Shown: piece by piece, positions 1 through 8,576 of the stretch
Layout: each line of letters begins with the position of its first letter
How positions within the stretch are numbered: the first letter of the stretch is position 1
DNA from: CAJXQU01 sp965223825
GTDB lineage: Bacteria; Pseudomonadota; Gammaproteobacteria; CAJXQU01
Assembly: GCA_965223825.1 (NCBI GenBank)
Contig: OZ245018.1
Location: 620,001 to 684,000, forward strand
Length of the DNA stretch: 64,000 nucleotides
Direction: 5' to 3'
Program-made: the position numbers and the translations under genes
The notes under the pieces: model-generated
The model's input: the letters and a program-made list of their open reading frames with translations, nothing else
Told to the model about the DNA's origin: nothing
Databases searched by the model: none

Positions 1-1320
1 TCCGTCCCCAAGGTTTATGATGCTTTGGTCGTTGAAAACGAAAATATCACCTTGGAAGTTCAACAACAGCTCGGTGACGGTGTGGTTCGATCTATCGCAC
101 TGGGTACGACTGAGGGTTTACAACGTGGTAGCACAGTAAATAATACTGGTGCGCCTATAAATGTACCGGTCGGTGTTGAAACACTCGGACGCATTATGAA
201 TGTTTTGGGTGAGCCGATTGATGAGAAAGGCGCTATTGGTGAAAAGAAAACGATGTCAATTCATCGTTCAGCTCCAAAATTCACGGATCTGTCTCCCTCT
301 CAGGATTTACTCGAAACAGGTATCAAAGTAATCGACTTAGTTTGCCCATTTGCGAAAGGGGGTAAAGTTGGTTTATTCGGCGGTGCGGGTGTTGGTAAGA
401 CCGTAAATATGATGGAATTGATTCGTAATATCGCTGTTGAACATAGCGGTTACTCCGTATTTGCTGGCGTCGGTGAAAGGACTCGTGAAGGTAATGACTT
501 TTATCACGAAATGACAGATTCTAACGTTATCGACAAAGTTGCGTTGGTTTACGGCCAAATGAATGAACCACCTGGAAACAGGCTTCGCGTTGCTTTAACG
601 GGTTTAACAATCGCTGAAAGTTTCCGTGATGAAGGTAATGATGTATTGCTTTTCGTTGATAATATCTATCGCTACACACTTGCAGGTGTTGAAGTGTCTG
701 CACTTTTAGGACGTATGCCTTCAGCAGTAGGTTACCAGCCAACACTTGCAGAGGAGATGGGTAAGCTTCAAGAGCGTATTACATCAACAAAAACAGGTTC
801 GATCACATCCATCCAAGCTGTATACGTACCTGCCGATGATTTAACGGATCCTTCACCGGCTACTACATTTGCTCACTTAGATGCGACTGTAGTACTCTCG
901 CGGCAAATTGCTGAGTTAGGTATCTACCCTGCAATCGATCCACTTGACTCAACAAGCCGTCAGTTAGATCCTTTAGTGGTCGGGCAAGAGCACTATGATG
1001 TTGCACGGTCAGTACAGAACATACTTCAGCGCTATAAAGAATTACGCGATATTATTGCAATATTGGGTATGGATGAGTTGTCTGAAGAAGATAAACTTTC
1101 AGTTAACCGTGCACGTAAAATACAGCGGTTTCTGTCTCAACCATTCTTCGTAGCTGAAGTCTTCACGGGTTCACCAGGTAAATATGTTTCTTTAAAAGAA
1201 ACGATCCAGAGCTTTAAAGGCATCATTGCTGGTGAGTATGATGATCTGCCAGAGCAGGCTTTCTATATGGTTGGTTCAATCGATGAAGCGATTGAAAAAG
1301 CTAAGTCAATGAAGTCTTAA
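1..1320 (+). CDS. atpD: ATP synthase F1 subunit beta (5' end outside window)
   Basis: Catalytic subunit of the F1 head of the membrane ATP synthase. The reading frame is open from base 1 (SVPKVYDAL...), so the true start and roughly the first 20 residues lie upstream; this is the edge of the window, not a truncation. The Walker A loop GGAGVGKT is intact (about residue 127 of the visible part), followed by the GERTREGNDFY segment, the catalytic-site sequence LLFVDNIYR and the signature PSAVGYQPTLAEEMG. The C-terminal part carries the DELSEED motif (MDELSEEDK). The protein is nearly co-linear with the E. coli subunit as I recall it. It is followed 20 bp later by atpC, as at the end of a standard atp operon. 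Confidence 0.98.
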   Translation, partial: SVPKVYDALVVENENITLEVQQQLGDGVVRSIALGTTEGLQRGSTVNNTGAPINVPVGVETLGRIMNVLGEPIDEKGAIGEKKTMSIHRSAPKFTDLSPSQDLLETGIKVIDLVCPFAKGGKVGLFGGAGVGKTVNMMELIRNIAVEHSGYSVFAGVGERTREGNDFYHEMTDSNVIDKVALVYGQMNEPPGNRLRVALTGLTIAESFRDEGNDVLLFVDNIYRYTLAGVEVSALLGRMPSAVGYQPTLAEEMGKLQERITSTKTGSITSIQAVYVPADDLTDPSPATTFAHLDATVVLSRQIAELGIYPAIDPLDSTSRQLDPLVVGQEHYDVARSVQNILQRYKELRDIIAILGMDELSEEDKLSVNRARKIQRFLSQPFFVAEVFTGSPGKYVSLKETIQSFKGIIAGEYDDLPEQAFYMVGSIDEAIEKAKSMKS

Positions 1321-1340
1321 ACAATTATTGGTGATAATTC

Positions 1341-1763
1341 ATGGCTATGACTGTACATGTCGATATAGTTAGTGCTGAAAGTGAAATCTTCTCTGGTTTA
1401 GTTGAGATGATTTTTGCTCCAGCCTCAATGGGTGAGCTTGGTATTGCTCCTGGACATACACCGCTGCTGACCAAATTAAACCCAGGTGAGGTCAGAGTAA
1501 AACTCGCCGGTGGCGAAGAAGAAGCATATTATGTTTCAGGTGGAATGCTTGAAGTTCAGCCTAACGTAGTCACCGTATTATCTGATACTGCTGTTCGTGC
1601 TGCCGATCTTGATGAAGCACAAGCATTACAAGCTCGAGATCATGCTCGCGAAGCACTTAAAAATCAGACAACTGAAGTGAATTATGCCGCTGCATTAGCG
1701 GAATACGCAGAAGCTGCAGCTCAATTACAAGCAATTGATCGATTACGAAAACGATCTAAGTAA
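1341..1763 (+). CDS. atpC: ATP synthase F1 subunit epsilon
   Basis: Central-stalk subunit that couples rotation to catalysis and inhibits ATP hydrolysis. The 140 residues show the N-terminal beta-sandwich (TVHVDIVSAESEIFSG, GELGIAPGHTPLL, GGMLEVQPNVVTVLSDTA) and a C-terminal helical hairpin rich in Ala, Glu and Arg ending in LRKRSK. The length is normal for the family. It lies 20 bp after atpD and is the last gene before a clear intrinsic terminator, so it closes the atp operon. The start ATG at 1341 is followed at once by AMT, so a start two codons later cannot be excluded. Confidence 0.97.
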   Translation: MAMTVHVDIVSAESEIFSGLVEMIFAPASMGELGIAPGHTPLLTKLNPGEVRVKLAGGEEEAYYVSGGMLEVQPNVVTVLSDTAVRAADLDEAQALQARDHAREALKNQTTEVNYAAALAEYAEAAAQLQAIDRLRKRSK

Positions 1764-1791
1764 TTCTATTAGCTATAATTGATAAAGATAG

Positions 1792-1830
1792 AAAAACCCG
1801 GTCAGGATTATCCTAACCGGGTTTTTTTTT
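1792..1830 (+). terminator. Intrinsic terminator of the atp operon
   Basis: A 13-bp stem with one mismatch (left arm AACCCGGTCAGGA, right arm TCCTAACCGGGTT), a short TTA loop and a run of nine or more T. It begins about 30 bp after the atpC stop codon. Confidence 0.93.
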
Positions 1831-1912
1831 GCTTACGATAATCTTTAAGATAAGGCATGGTATTTGTATCTCTGAAAGCACGAATAATTTTATCTAGGAA
1901 CTTTGATAGCCA

Positions 1913-3280
1913 ATGAAAACGACCGCCATAATATTAGCTGCAGGTAAAGGAACGAGAATGCGTTCTGCTTTACCTAAAGTACTCCACAAGTTAGCAGACC
2001 TCTCACTTTTAGAGCATGTTTACAATACTGCTAAATGTATTAACGCTGAAGATGTTGGTGTCATATACGGACATGGTGGAGATATTGTACGTGAGACACT
2101 TGCCCATATCGATGCGATATGGATAGAACAGATGGAGCAACTTGGAACAGGTCATGCTGTACAACAAGCCGTTCCACATATTGATGATGATAGTGTTGTA
2201 CTTATCTTATACGGTGATGTGCCGTTAACCTCCAAAGCCAGTCTTGAAGCGCTTGTTAATGAATCCAAAGAAACGGGTTTTAGTCTATTAACAGTAAAAC
2301 TAAATAACCCCACTGGCTACGGGCGTATTGTCCGAGATTCAAATGGGCAGTTGATGCGAATTGTAGAAGAGAAAGATGCTAGTGAAGATGAGAAGTGCAT
2401 TGATGAAGTGAACACTGGCATGATGGCGGTGAATGGGAAATTACTTAAACAATGGTTATCCAAGTTAAGTAATAAAAATGCCCAAGGTGAATACTACCTG
2501 ACTGACATTGTTGAGCTGGCAGTGAAGAGCGGGGTTGAGGTTAAACACATTTTAGCGGCTGATGAGTATGAGGTGCTTGGTGTGAATAATCGATTGCAAC
2601 TGGCAAATTTAGAGAGACATTTTCAGCAGAGTGAAGCTAATCGACTTATGACTGAGGGTGTTACTTTACGCGATCCAATGCGTGTAGATGTTCGCGGTAA
2701 GCTTAGTGTTGGCCAAGATAACTTATTTGATATCAATGTGATTTTTGAGGGTAACGTTACAGTTGGTTCTAATGTGAAAATTGGCCCTAATGTCCTCATT
2801 AGAAATAGCACAATTCATGATGACGTAGAAATTTTAGCGAATACCGTGATTGAAAATGCGGAAATCGGAGCAGGGAGCCGTATTGGACCTTTTGCACGGA
2901 TTAGACCAGATACAAAACTCGCTGAGGATGTACATATCGGCAATTTTGTTGAAATAAAAAAATCAACGGTAGATCAAGGTTCGAAAGTCAATCATTTAAG
3001 TTATATCGGGGATAGTGAGATCGGTAAAGGTGTCAATATTGGTGCAGGTACCATCACGTGTAATTACGACGGCGCAAATAAATTTAAAACGATTATTGAA
3101 GATAATGTTTTTGTTGGATCAGACACTCAATTAATTGCACCTTTGACAGTCCAGCGAGGTGCTACCATCGCTGCTGGAACGACCTTAACGAAGGATGCAC
3201 CAGCGGAACAACTCACACTCAGTAGAAGTAAACAAACCACTGTTTCCGGTTGGAAACGCCCTGTAAAAGAACCATCCTGA
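1913..3280 (+). CDS. glmU: Bifunctional GlmU: GlcN-1-P acetyltransferase / GlcNAc-1-P uridylyltransferase
   Basis: Makes UDP-GlcNAc for peptidoglycan and lipopolysaccharide in the cytoplasm. The N-terminal half is a nucleotidyltransferase fold with the LAAGKGTRMRSALPKVLH signature at residues 8-25, plus GTGHAVQQA and YGDVPL. The C-terminal half is a left-handed beta-helix of hexapeptide repeats (from about residue 250) with the acetyltransferase segments GPFARIRPDT, NFVEIKKS, NHLSYIGDSEIG and GAGTITCNYDG. At 455 aa it matches the usual length. It follows the atp operon, a common gammaproteobacterial order, but the terminator at 1792-1830 implies its own promoter in 1831-1912, where I see no convincing -35/-10 pair. 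Confidence 0.97.
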   Translation: MKTTAIILAAGKGTRMRSALPKVLHKLADLSLLEHVYNTAKCINAEDVGVIYGHGGDIVRETLAHIDAIWIEQMEQLGTGHAVQQAVPHIDDDSVVLILYGDVPLTSKASLEALVNESKETGFSLLTVKLNNPTGYGRIVRDSNGQLMRIVEEKDASEDEKCIDEVNTGMMAVNGKLLKQWLSKLSNKNAQGEYYLTDIVELAVKSGVEVKHILAADEYEVLGVNNRLQLANLERHFQQSEANRLMTEGVTLRDPMRVDVRGKLSVGQDNLFDINVIFEGNVTVGSNVKIGPNVLIRNSTIHDDVEILANTVIENAEIGAGSRIGPFARIRPDTKLAEDVHIGNFVEIKKSTVDQGSKVNHLSYIGDSEIGKGVNIGAGTITCNYDGANKFKTIIEDNVFVGSDTQLIAPLTVQRGATIAAGTTLTKDAPAEQLTLSRSKQTTVSGWKRPVKEPS

Positions 3281-3283
3281 TTT

Positions 3284-4081
3284 ATGAAAATTGGGTATTA
3301 TCAGTTTCGTCCGCTTTTTGGCGGGGTTGAGAAAAACCTAGCGAAAGTACTGTCAGCGCTAGGAGAGTGCGATGCTGATTTAATCGTGCTCCCTGAGCTT
3401 GCATTCACAGGTTACTATTTTCGTGATCGCAATGAGCTTGCTCAGCTGGCTGAAAACCCTAAAACATCAAAAACTGTCGATGCATTAATTGCCATTTGTA
3501 AACGCAAACAATTTCATATAGTCACCGGATTTGCAGAGAAATACGAAGATAAAATTTTTAATAGTGCATTACTGATCGGCCCGAGCGGAATAGAGCATAC
3601 GTATCGAAAACTACATTTATTTAATGAAGAAAAAAATACTTTTGATGCCGGTGACATTCCGCTCTGCGTTCAGGATATCAATGGAGTAAAGATCGGTATT
3701 ATGGTCTGTTTTGATTGGGCATTTCCTGAGGTCACACGCAGCTTGGTATTACAAGGTGCGCAAATTATTTGCCATCCATCAAACCTTGTCTTGACATTTT
3801 GCCAACAAACGATGCTAACCCGCTGTCTTGAAAATCGCGTTTTTGCGATCACAACGAATCGATTTGGAAGCGATGTGCGGCCACAAGGAAAGCTCACTTT
3901 TACGGGGCGCTCACAAATTGTGATGCCAGGTGGTGTTCTCGCACACCGGGCCCGATCACAACAAGCTGAGCTGTTTATAATGGAGATTGACCCGGAGCAA
4001 GCCGATGATAAATCCATCACTCCATTAAACGATTTATTGTCGGATCGTCGTCCTGATTGTTATGATGTTCTTTTAAAATAA
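3284..4081 (+). CDS. Carbon-nitrogen hydrolase (nitrilase superfamily), first copy
   Basis: Cytoplasmic amidase-type hydrolase of 265 aa. The Glu-Lys-Cys triad of the family is visible: E38 in LPELAFTGY, K109 in YRKLHLF and C142 in MVCFDWAFPE. The substrate cannot be read from the sequence; an omega-amidase-like or aliphatic amidase role are both possible. The ATG lies 3 bp after the glmU stop, suggesting translational coupling, and an RraA-like gene and a second nitrilase-family gene follow within 20 bp. It is divergent from the second copy (4579-5403), so they are not a recent duplication. Confidence 0.88.
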   Translation: MKIGYYQFRPLFGGVEKNLAKVLSALGECDADLIVLPELAFTGYYFRDRNELAQLAENPKTSKTVDALIAICKRKQFHIVTGFAEKYEDKIFNSALLIGPSGIEHTYRKLHLFNEEKNTFDAGDIPLCVQDINGVKIGIMVCFDWAFPEVTRSLVLQGAQIICHPSNLVLTFCQQTMLTRCLENRVFAITTNRFGSDVRPQGKLTFTGRSQIVMPGGVLAHRARSQQAELFIMEIDPEQADDKSITPLNDLLSDRRPDCYDVLLK

Positions 4082-4096
4082 TTTTAGGAGATAGAC

Positions 4097-4579
4097 ATGA
4101 GTGATAGCAAAGCGACAGCCGATTTATACGATGCACACGGCGATGCCTTGCAAGTGGCGACACCCATGTTTAATAGCTATGGTGGTAAGTTTCAATTTTC
4201 AGGTGAGATCGTAACGGTAAAATGCCATGAAGATAATACGCATGTGCGTGGTACGCTTGAGCAAGCTGGCGAAGGTAAAGTGTTAGTCGTTGATGGTGGG
4301 GGATCATTACGCTGTGCATTAGTGGGTGATATGTTGGCTGAACTTGGAATCAAAAATGGTTGGCAAGGTGCGATTGTTTACGGTTGTATCAGAGATTCCG
4401 CCGCGATCGGAAAAATGGATTTTGGTTTAAAAGCGATCAACACAAACCCGAAGAAAAGTGTCAAAAAAGATATTGGTGAATTAAACGTGACTGTACATTT
4501 CGCTGACGTCACTTTTACACCTGGCGCGTTTGTTTATGCCGATGAAGATGGAATAGTTGTATCTGAGAAAGCATTGTAA
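4097..4579 (+). CDS. rraA: RraA-like protein (RNase E activity regulator / aldolase fold)
   Basis: 160 aa, full length for the bacterial RraA family, whose E. coli member binds RNase E and inhibits RNA processing. Family landmarks are the N-terminal DLYDAHGDAL, the ring-forming core FSGEIVTVKC, the turn VVDGGGSLRCALVGDMLAELG, the conserved YGCIRD motif with its Arg-Asp pair, and the C-terminal ADEDGIVV. The same fold includes 4-hydroxy-4-methyl-2-oxoglutarate aldolases, so enzymatic activity cannot be excluded. The Shine-Dalgarno TTTAGGAG lies 8 bp before ATG. Its last base overlaps the start of the next hydrolase gene (TAATG). Confidence 0.85.
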   Translation: MSDSKATADLYDAHGDALQVATPMFNSYGGKFQFSGEIVTVKCHEDNTHVRGTLEQAGEGKVLVVDGGGSLRCALVGDMLAELGIKNGWQGAIVYGCIRDSAAIGKMDFGLKAINTNPKKSVKKDIGELNVTVHFADVTFTPGAFVYADEDGIVVSEKAL

Positions 4580-5403
4580 TGACAGCTCCGTTTAAGGCTG
4601 CGTGTATTCAGTTCTGTGCGGACGACGATGAATCGGCAAACCTTATCAAAGCTGAAAGTTTATGCCGAGAAGCTCAAGCGGCGGGCGCAGATTTTATTTG
4701 TTTAGCAGAATATTTTTGCGCAATCGAAGTAAGTGATCAGGTCACATTATCGAAAGCCCTTTATGAAGAAGACCATCCCGCATTACACAAAATGCAGATA
4801 CTTGCGAAGGAATTAAACTGTTGGATGCAGATTGGATCAATACCCATCCGGGTTAGTGAAAACCAAGTGAATAATCGCGCCTTTTTACTTGATAAAAATG
4901 GTGTAATCCGTGCTCGCTATAACAAAATTCACTTGTTTGATGTGAGCCTGAAAGACGGTGAGGCGTATCACGAATCCGATGCTGTCGAGTACGGTAAAGA
5001 AGCTGTAAACGCGGATATTCCTTGGGGTAATCTTGGCATGACTATTTGCTACGATGTCCGTTTTCCATATTTATTTCGTGATCTCGCGCAAGCCGGAGCG
5101 GACTTTATTACAATTCCTGCGGCATTTACGCAGACAACCGGTGAAGCTCATTGGCATGTTCTTACGCGATCACGGGCAATCGAGAATGGTTGCTACGTTA
5201 TTGCCACGGGGCAATCTGGTGTTCGCCACACCGGTCGTGCAACCTATGGTCATTCAGTAATTATTGATCCTTGGGGCAAGGTGTTAGCTGATGCGGGTGC
5301 TGATGAGGGGTTTATTATTGCGGAGATCGATCCGCGCAAAGTACGTGAAGTGAGAGAGATGGTGCCATCGTTGCAACACGATCGGCGTTATGTTCAGTCC
5401 TGA
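4579..5403 (+). CDS. Carbon-nitrogen hydrolase, likely deaminated-glutathione amidase (Nit1-type)
   Basis: 274-aa nitrilase-superfamily amidase. The triad is E44 (CLAEYF), K116 (YNKIHLFDVSL) and C157 (TICYDVRFP). The segments KIHLFDV, DGEAYHESD and ICYDVRFPYLFRDLA resemble the Nit1/YbeM group that removes deaminated glutathione, a transaminase side product; this assignment is by motif resemblance only. It shares one base with the rraA stop codon, so the two are translationally coupled. A glutathione synthesis gene (gshA) lies elsewhere in the window, so glutathione is made. Confidence 0.82.
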   Translation: MTAPFKAACIQFCADDDESANLIKAESLCREAQAAGADFICLAEYFCAIEVSDQVTLSKALYEEDHPALHKMQILAKELNCWMQIGSIPIRVSENQVNNRAFLLDKNGVIRARYNKIHLFDVSLKDGEAYHESDAVEYGKEAVNADIPWGNLGMTICYDVRFPYLFRDLAQAGADFITIPAAFTQTTGEAHWHVLTRSRAIENGCYVIATGQSGVRHTGRATYGHSVIIDPWGKVLADAGADEGFIIAEIDPRKVREVREMVPSLQHDRRYVQS

Positions 5404-5450
5404 TTAAGGTGCATCACGATAGGATTCGTGCAAATTGCTAACGGAGTCTC

Positions 5451-5738
5451 ATGCGTTTAAACACTTTTATATTTGCGATCATATTTAGCTTAAGCTTGAC
5501 GAGCTTTATCTTACCCGAGCAAATCTCGATGATTAATGTTGTCCAAGCTGGATCCAAATCCATTTCCAAAGACGATGCCGCGCGCATTGCCGCGCAGCAA
5601 ACTAATGGACAAGTCCTCGGCGTTGAGACGAAAAAAGTTGATGGACAAACTACGCATTTTGTAAAAGTGTTACTTTCCAGTGGTCATATCAAAGTCATTC
5701 CCGTCAGTGCAAAGAATGGCGCGGTGAGAAAGGAATAA
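5451..5738 (+). CDS. Secreted PepSY-domain small protein
   Basis: 95 aa. Residues 1-33 look like a signal sequence (MRLNTFIFAIIFSLSLTSF, then VVQA/G). The mature part is a single PepSY-like domain: ISKDDAARIAAQQTNGQVLGVETKK, then a strand pair (THFVKVLLSSGHIKVIPVSAKNGAVR). PepSY domains bind or inhibit proteases or sense envelope conditions in other systems; here the partner is unknown. The stop is 3 bp before the start of the PhoP-like regulator, so it is almost certainly co-transcribed with the two-component pair and may be part of its sensory input. Confidence 0.8.
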   Translation: MRLNTFIFAIIFSLSLTSFILPEQISMINVVQAGSKSISKDDAARIAAQQTNGQVLGVETKKVDGQTTHFVKVLLSSGHIKVIPVSAKNGAVRKE

Positions 5739-5741
5739 TCC

Positions 5742-6422
5742 ATGCGTCTCTTGTTGATCGAAGATGAAGTTCCATTATCGAAGCAAATCTCCGAAAGTCT
5801 ACGTGGGGCAGGTTTTGCTGTTGATACCGCGTTAACCGGAAAAGACGGTTTATTCATGGGTGATGATTACCCGATCGACGTTGCTGTGGTTGATCTTGGA
5901 TTACCTGATATCTCTGGGATTGATGTTATTAAAAAATGGCGTGAAACTGGTAAAACCTTTCCCGTATTAATCTTAACGGCACGCGGCCGCTGGGAAGAAA
6001 AAGTGGCTGGTCTTGAAACCGGTGCAGACGATTACATGGTCAAACCTTTTCATATGGAGGAGTTGATCGCACGGTTGCGTGCATTGATACGCCGATCTGC
6101 TGGTTTCGCTGATTCCAAAATTATACTCGGCCAATTTGTCCTTGATACTTCTTCACAGAAAGTCTTGCTTAACAACGTGGAAATCGATGTCACGGCATTT
6201 GAATACAAAGTGCTTGAATATTTGATGCTGCACGCGGACTCAGTTGTTTCAAAAACAGAGCTATCAGAACATTTGTACGAAGACGATTTTGATCGTGATA
6301 GCAATGTGCTGGAGGTGATCATTGGCCGGTTGAGGAAAAAACTCGATCCAGATAAAACGGCCAACCCGATCGAAACACTCCGTGGCCGAGGCTATCGCTT
6401 TCAGGCCGTAGACAAAAACTGA
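5742..6422 (+). CDS. phoP: OmpR/PhoP-family response regulator
   Basis: 226 aa. Receiver domain at residues 1-118 with the acidic pocket E7-D8, phosphoacceptor D51 (VVDLGLP), T79 (LILTA) and K101 (MVKPF); winged-helix DNA-binding domain at about 125-222 with the family's recognition segment DRDSNVLEVIIGRLRKKL and the wing ETLRGRGYRF. It sits between the PepSY gene and a PhoQ-like kinase, 16 bp before the latter. Similarity of both partners to E. coli PhoP/PhoQ supports a role in envelope or Mg2+/cationic-peptide responses, but the signal is not provable from the sequence. Confidence 0.87.
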   Translation: MRLLLIEDEVPLSKQISESLRGAGFAVDTALTGKDGLFMGDDYPIDVAVVDLGLPDISGIDVIKKWRETGKTFPVLILTARGRWEEKVAGLETGADDYMVKPFHMEELIARLRALIRRSAGFADSKIILGQFVLDTSSQKVLLNNVEIDVTAFEYKVLEYLMLHADSVVSKTELSEHLYEDDFDRDSNVLEVIIGRLRKKLDPDKTANPIETLRGRGYRFQAVDKN

Positions 6423-6438
6423 ATACGCATTTTCCCCA

Positions 6439-7785
6439 ATGATGTCGCTCAATGCACGACTCCTGATTGCCGCCAGTGTCGTACTCGCGGCGTTTCTAAG
6501 TCTTACCGGACTTGCACTCGATCGCGCATACACTGAGAGCAGTGTCGTCGCTGTAAAAGAACGGTTATTAACGGAAATTTTCAGCCTGTTAGCAGCAGCG
6601 GATACCGATGATGTCAGCAGCCTGATCATGCCGTTAGCCCACCCTGATCGACGTTTCTCAATACCGGCTTCCGGACTCTATGCTGAAATTATTGCTGATG
6701 ACGGTCAAGTTATCTGGCGATCACCTTCAATGATTGGAACGCGAATCAATTTTGAACCGATACACTTAAAAGGCAGTACGCAGTTTGCGGAAAAAGTGAC
6801 GAAAGAAGGGGTGGAAGTTTACACACTTGGGCTAGGTATCATGTGGGAAGTCGCACCCTATCTCGAGAAAGGTTACACATTTTATGTTGCTGAAGTACAA
6901 GCGCACTTTGACGATCAGCGAAAAGGCTTTCGAAAAAGCTTAACCATGTGGTTGGGTGCGTCGGTTTTTGCCTTGCTCTTTGTACAAGCGTTAATTCTGC
7001 GTTGGGGGCTTGCGCCGTTGCGTAAAGTTGCTAGTGAAATCAGCGAGATTGAGCACGGCGAACGCACAGAATTGTCATCTGGTTATCCTCGTGAAATCGA
7101 ACGCCTCGCAACCAATCTTAATGGTTTGATCAGAACAAGCCGTAGTCAATTAACTCGTTACCGAAATGCATTAGGCGATCTCGCTCATAGTTTGAAAACA
7201 CCTCTCACCGTTCTGCGGAATTTAGTCGAGGCAAAAGAACTTCCGGCAGAGGTGCAAGATACGGTCGCTGACCAAGTTTCTCGTCTAGATACAAATGTGG
7301 AATATCACTTACAGCGTGCCGTCGCATCTGGTCGAACGGTGCTGGCTGCGCCGATAGCGGTTAGTGTGGTGAGTGAAAAACTGATCAAAACATTTCAAAA
7401 GGTCTATGTGGACAAGCAGGTTAATTTTGAGTCTCACATAGACTCCGCGATCAAGTTTGTTGGCGACGAAGGCGATTTGATGGAAATCCTTGGCAACTTA
7501 ACAGATAACGCCTGTAAATGGTGTCAGCGTCAGGTAGTGATTTCTGCCGAAGTAAATCGTGATCAAGATATTCTGATTACGGTTGAAGATGATGGACCGG
7601 GAATCGCGTTGGAAGAAAGAGAGCAGATCTTAAAACGTGGCGTGCGAGGTGATTCTCAAGTGGAAGGCCATGGTATCGGTTTAGCTGTCGTCAGAAACCT
7701 TGTCGAGGAAGTATACCAAGGCAAACTTGAAATTAAAGAAAGCGCACTTGGAGGTGCAAAAATTTCGGTTTTATTAAGACGATGA
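6439..7785 (+). CDS. phoQ: PhoQ-like membrane sensor histidine kinase
   Basis: 448 aa. TM1 at about residues 7-27, a periplasmic sensor of about 140 residues, TM2 at about 168-188, then a HAMP-like linker. The H-box is DLAHSLKTPLTVLRN with H250, the PhoQ-type sequence rather than the common HEIRTP. The N-box is GNLTDNACKWC, G1 is EDDGPGI, and the C-terminal GHGIGLAVVRNLVEE completes the ATPase. The periplasmic domain should decide the signal; I see no long acidic patch like that of enterobacterial PhoQ. Two adjacent ATG codons (6439, 6442) make the exact start ambiguous by one residue. Confidence 0.87.
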   Translation: MMSLNARLLIAASVVLAAFLSLTGLALDRAYTESSVVAVKERLLTEIFSLLAAADTDDVSSLIMPLAHPDRRFSIPASGLYAEIIADDGQVIWRSPSMIGTRINFEPIHLKGSTQFAEKVTKEGVEVYTLGLGIMWEVAPYLEKGYTFYVAEVQAHFDDQRKGFRKSLTMWLGASVFALLFVQALILRWGLAPLRKVASEISEIEHGERTELSSGYPREIERLATNLNGLIRTSRSQLTRYRNALGDLAHSLKTPLTVLRNLVEAKELPAEVQDTVADQVSRLDTNVEYHLQRAVASGRTVLAAPIAVSVVSEKLIKTFQKVYVDKQVNFESHIDSAIKFVGDEGDLMEILGNLTDNACKWCQRQVVISAEVNRDQDILITVEDDGPGIALEEREQILKRGVRGDSQVEGHGIGLAVVRNLVEEVYQGKLEIKESALGGAKISVLLRR

Positions 7786-8210
7786 TAAGTGTGACTTTCA
7801 TATTTAATGACTTAATGAAGAATCATGACATCGCTTATTTCTAAGATGAAAAGTCATTTAAAAAATAAATTTTTTAATGTTTTTTTAATATGAAAATATC
7901 TAATTTTTGATCAATTATTGAGAACATAGTTGATTCTTTCGGGTAAACAATTTCTCCTCGTAAAAAGCTAAGCATTTGCTTTTACAAGGAAATTCCTAGT
8001 GTTTTTCGTTACTTAGATAGATGGAAAATTTTCGATACGAAATAAGAAGTCACAAAGACTTTCTTAGATAGCTTTAGAATTGGAGTATAAGGCGTTGTTA
8101 TGACGTGACGCAAAGATGCGTTGAAAAAATAATGTTATAGTGCGTCCGCTTTTTGACAGACATCGCGTAGAAAATTGTTTATGGGAAACAATGGAGAGAG
8201 CAGTAACTAA
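7786..8210. other. AT-rich intergenic region
   Basis: 425 bp without a gene between the PhoQ-like kinase and the DUF3579 gene, visibly richer in A and T than its neighbours. It holds a perfect AT-only hairpin at 7858-7877 (TTAAAAAA, TAAA loop, TTTTTTAA) followed by a further T-run, a weak terminator candidate for the kinase operon, and a second hairpin at 7960-7985 (GTAAAA..GC with GCTTTTAC). A TATAGT at 8136-8141 could be the -10 box of the downstream gene, but no -35 stands at the right distance. Confidence 0.5.
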
Positions 8211-8498
8211 ATGAGCAGTAGCACAACGCAAGTGATTATCTTTGGGAAAACTCAAGCCGGAGATAAATTTCGACCAAGTGATTGGGCGCAACGTTTAATG
8301 GTCGCGATCGCGACTGTTGGTCCGAAGAAGAAAGTGATTTATAACCCGTATGTACATACTTCACTCCGTGACGGGTTGCCCGCTGTTGTGATTGACCCGG
8401 CATTACGGTTGCAAAATGAGATGTTATTTGAATTTCTCATCCACTTTGCACAAGGCAACAAACTGGAAGTGCAGAATCTACCAGAAGAATATAACTGA
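8211..8498 (+). CDS. DUF3579 family protein
   Basis: 95 aa, cytoplasmic. The sequence KTQAGDKFRPSDWAQRL near residues 14-30, then YNPYVHTSLRDGLPAVVIDPAL and FLIHFAQGNKLEV, match the DUF3579 family as I remember it (FRPSDWAERL core, YSPYV, VVVD). No function is established that I know of. It is a single-gene transcription unit; the Shine-Dalgarno is poor (GAGAG 13-17 bp upstream). Downstream is the repeat cluster at 8513-8561 and then a convergent gene. Confidence 0.78.
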   Translation: MSSSTTQVIIFGKTQAGDKFRPSDWAQRLMVAIATVGPKKKVIYNPYVHTSLRDGLPAVVIDPALRLQNEMLFEFLIHFAQGNKLEVQNLPEEYN

Positions 8499-8512
8499 GG
8501 GGATAATTCGTT

Positions 8513-8561
8513 CCGGTTCAGTTTTATTGAAGCCGGCTTAGAATCACACCAAGCCGGTTCA
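8513..8561. other. Three-arm inverted-repeat cluster between convergent genes
   Basis: CCGGTTCA (8513-8520), TGAAGCCGGCTT (8528-8539) and AAGCCGGTTCA (8551-8561). The middle arm can pair with either flank (one bulged G), giving two mutually exclusive hairpins. It lies between the convergent DUF3579 and CBS genes, so a bidirectional terminator is likely, although no long T-run follows on either strand. Confidence 0.5.
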
Positions 8562-8576
8562 GTAAGCCAAGCCTAG

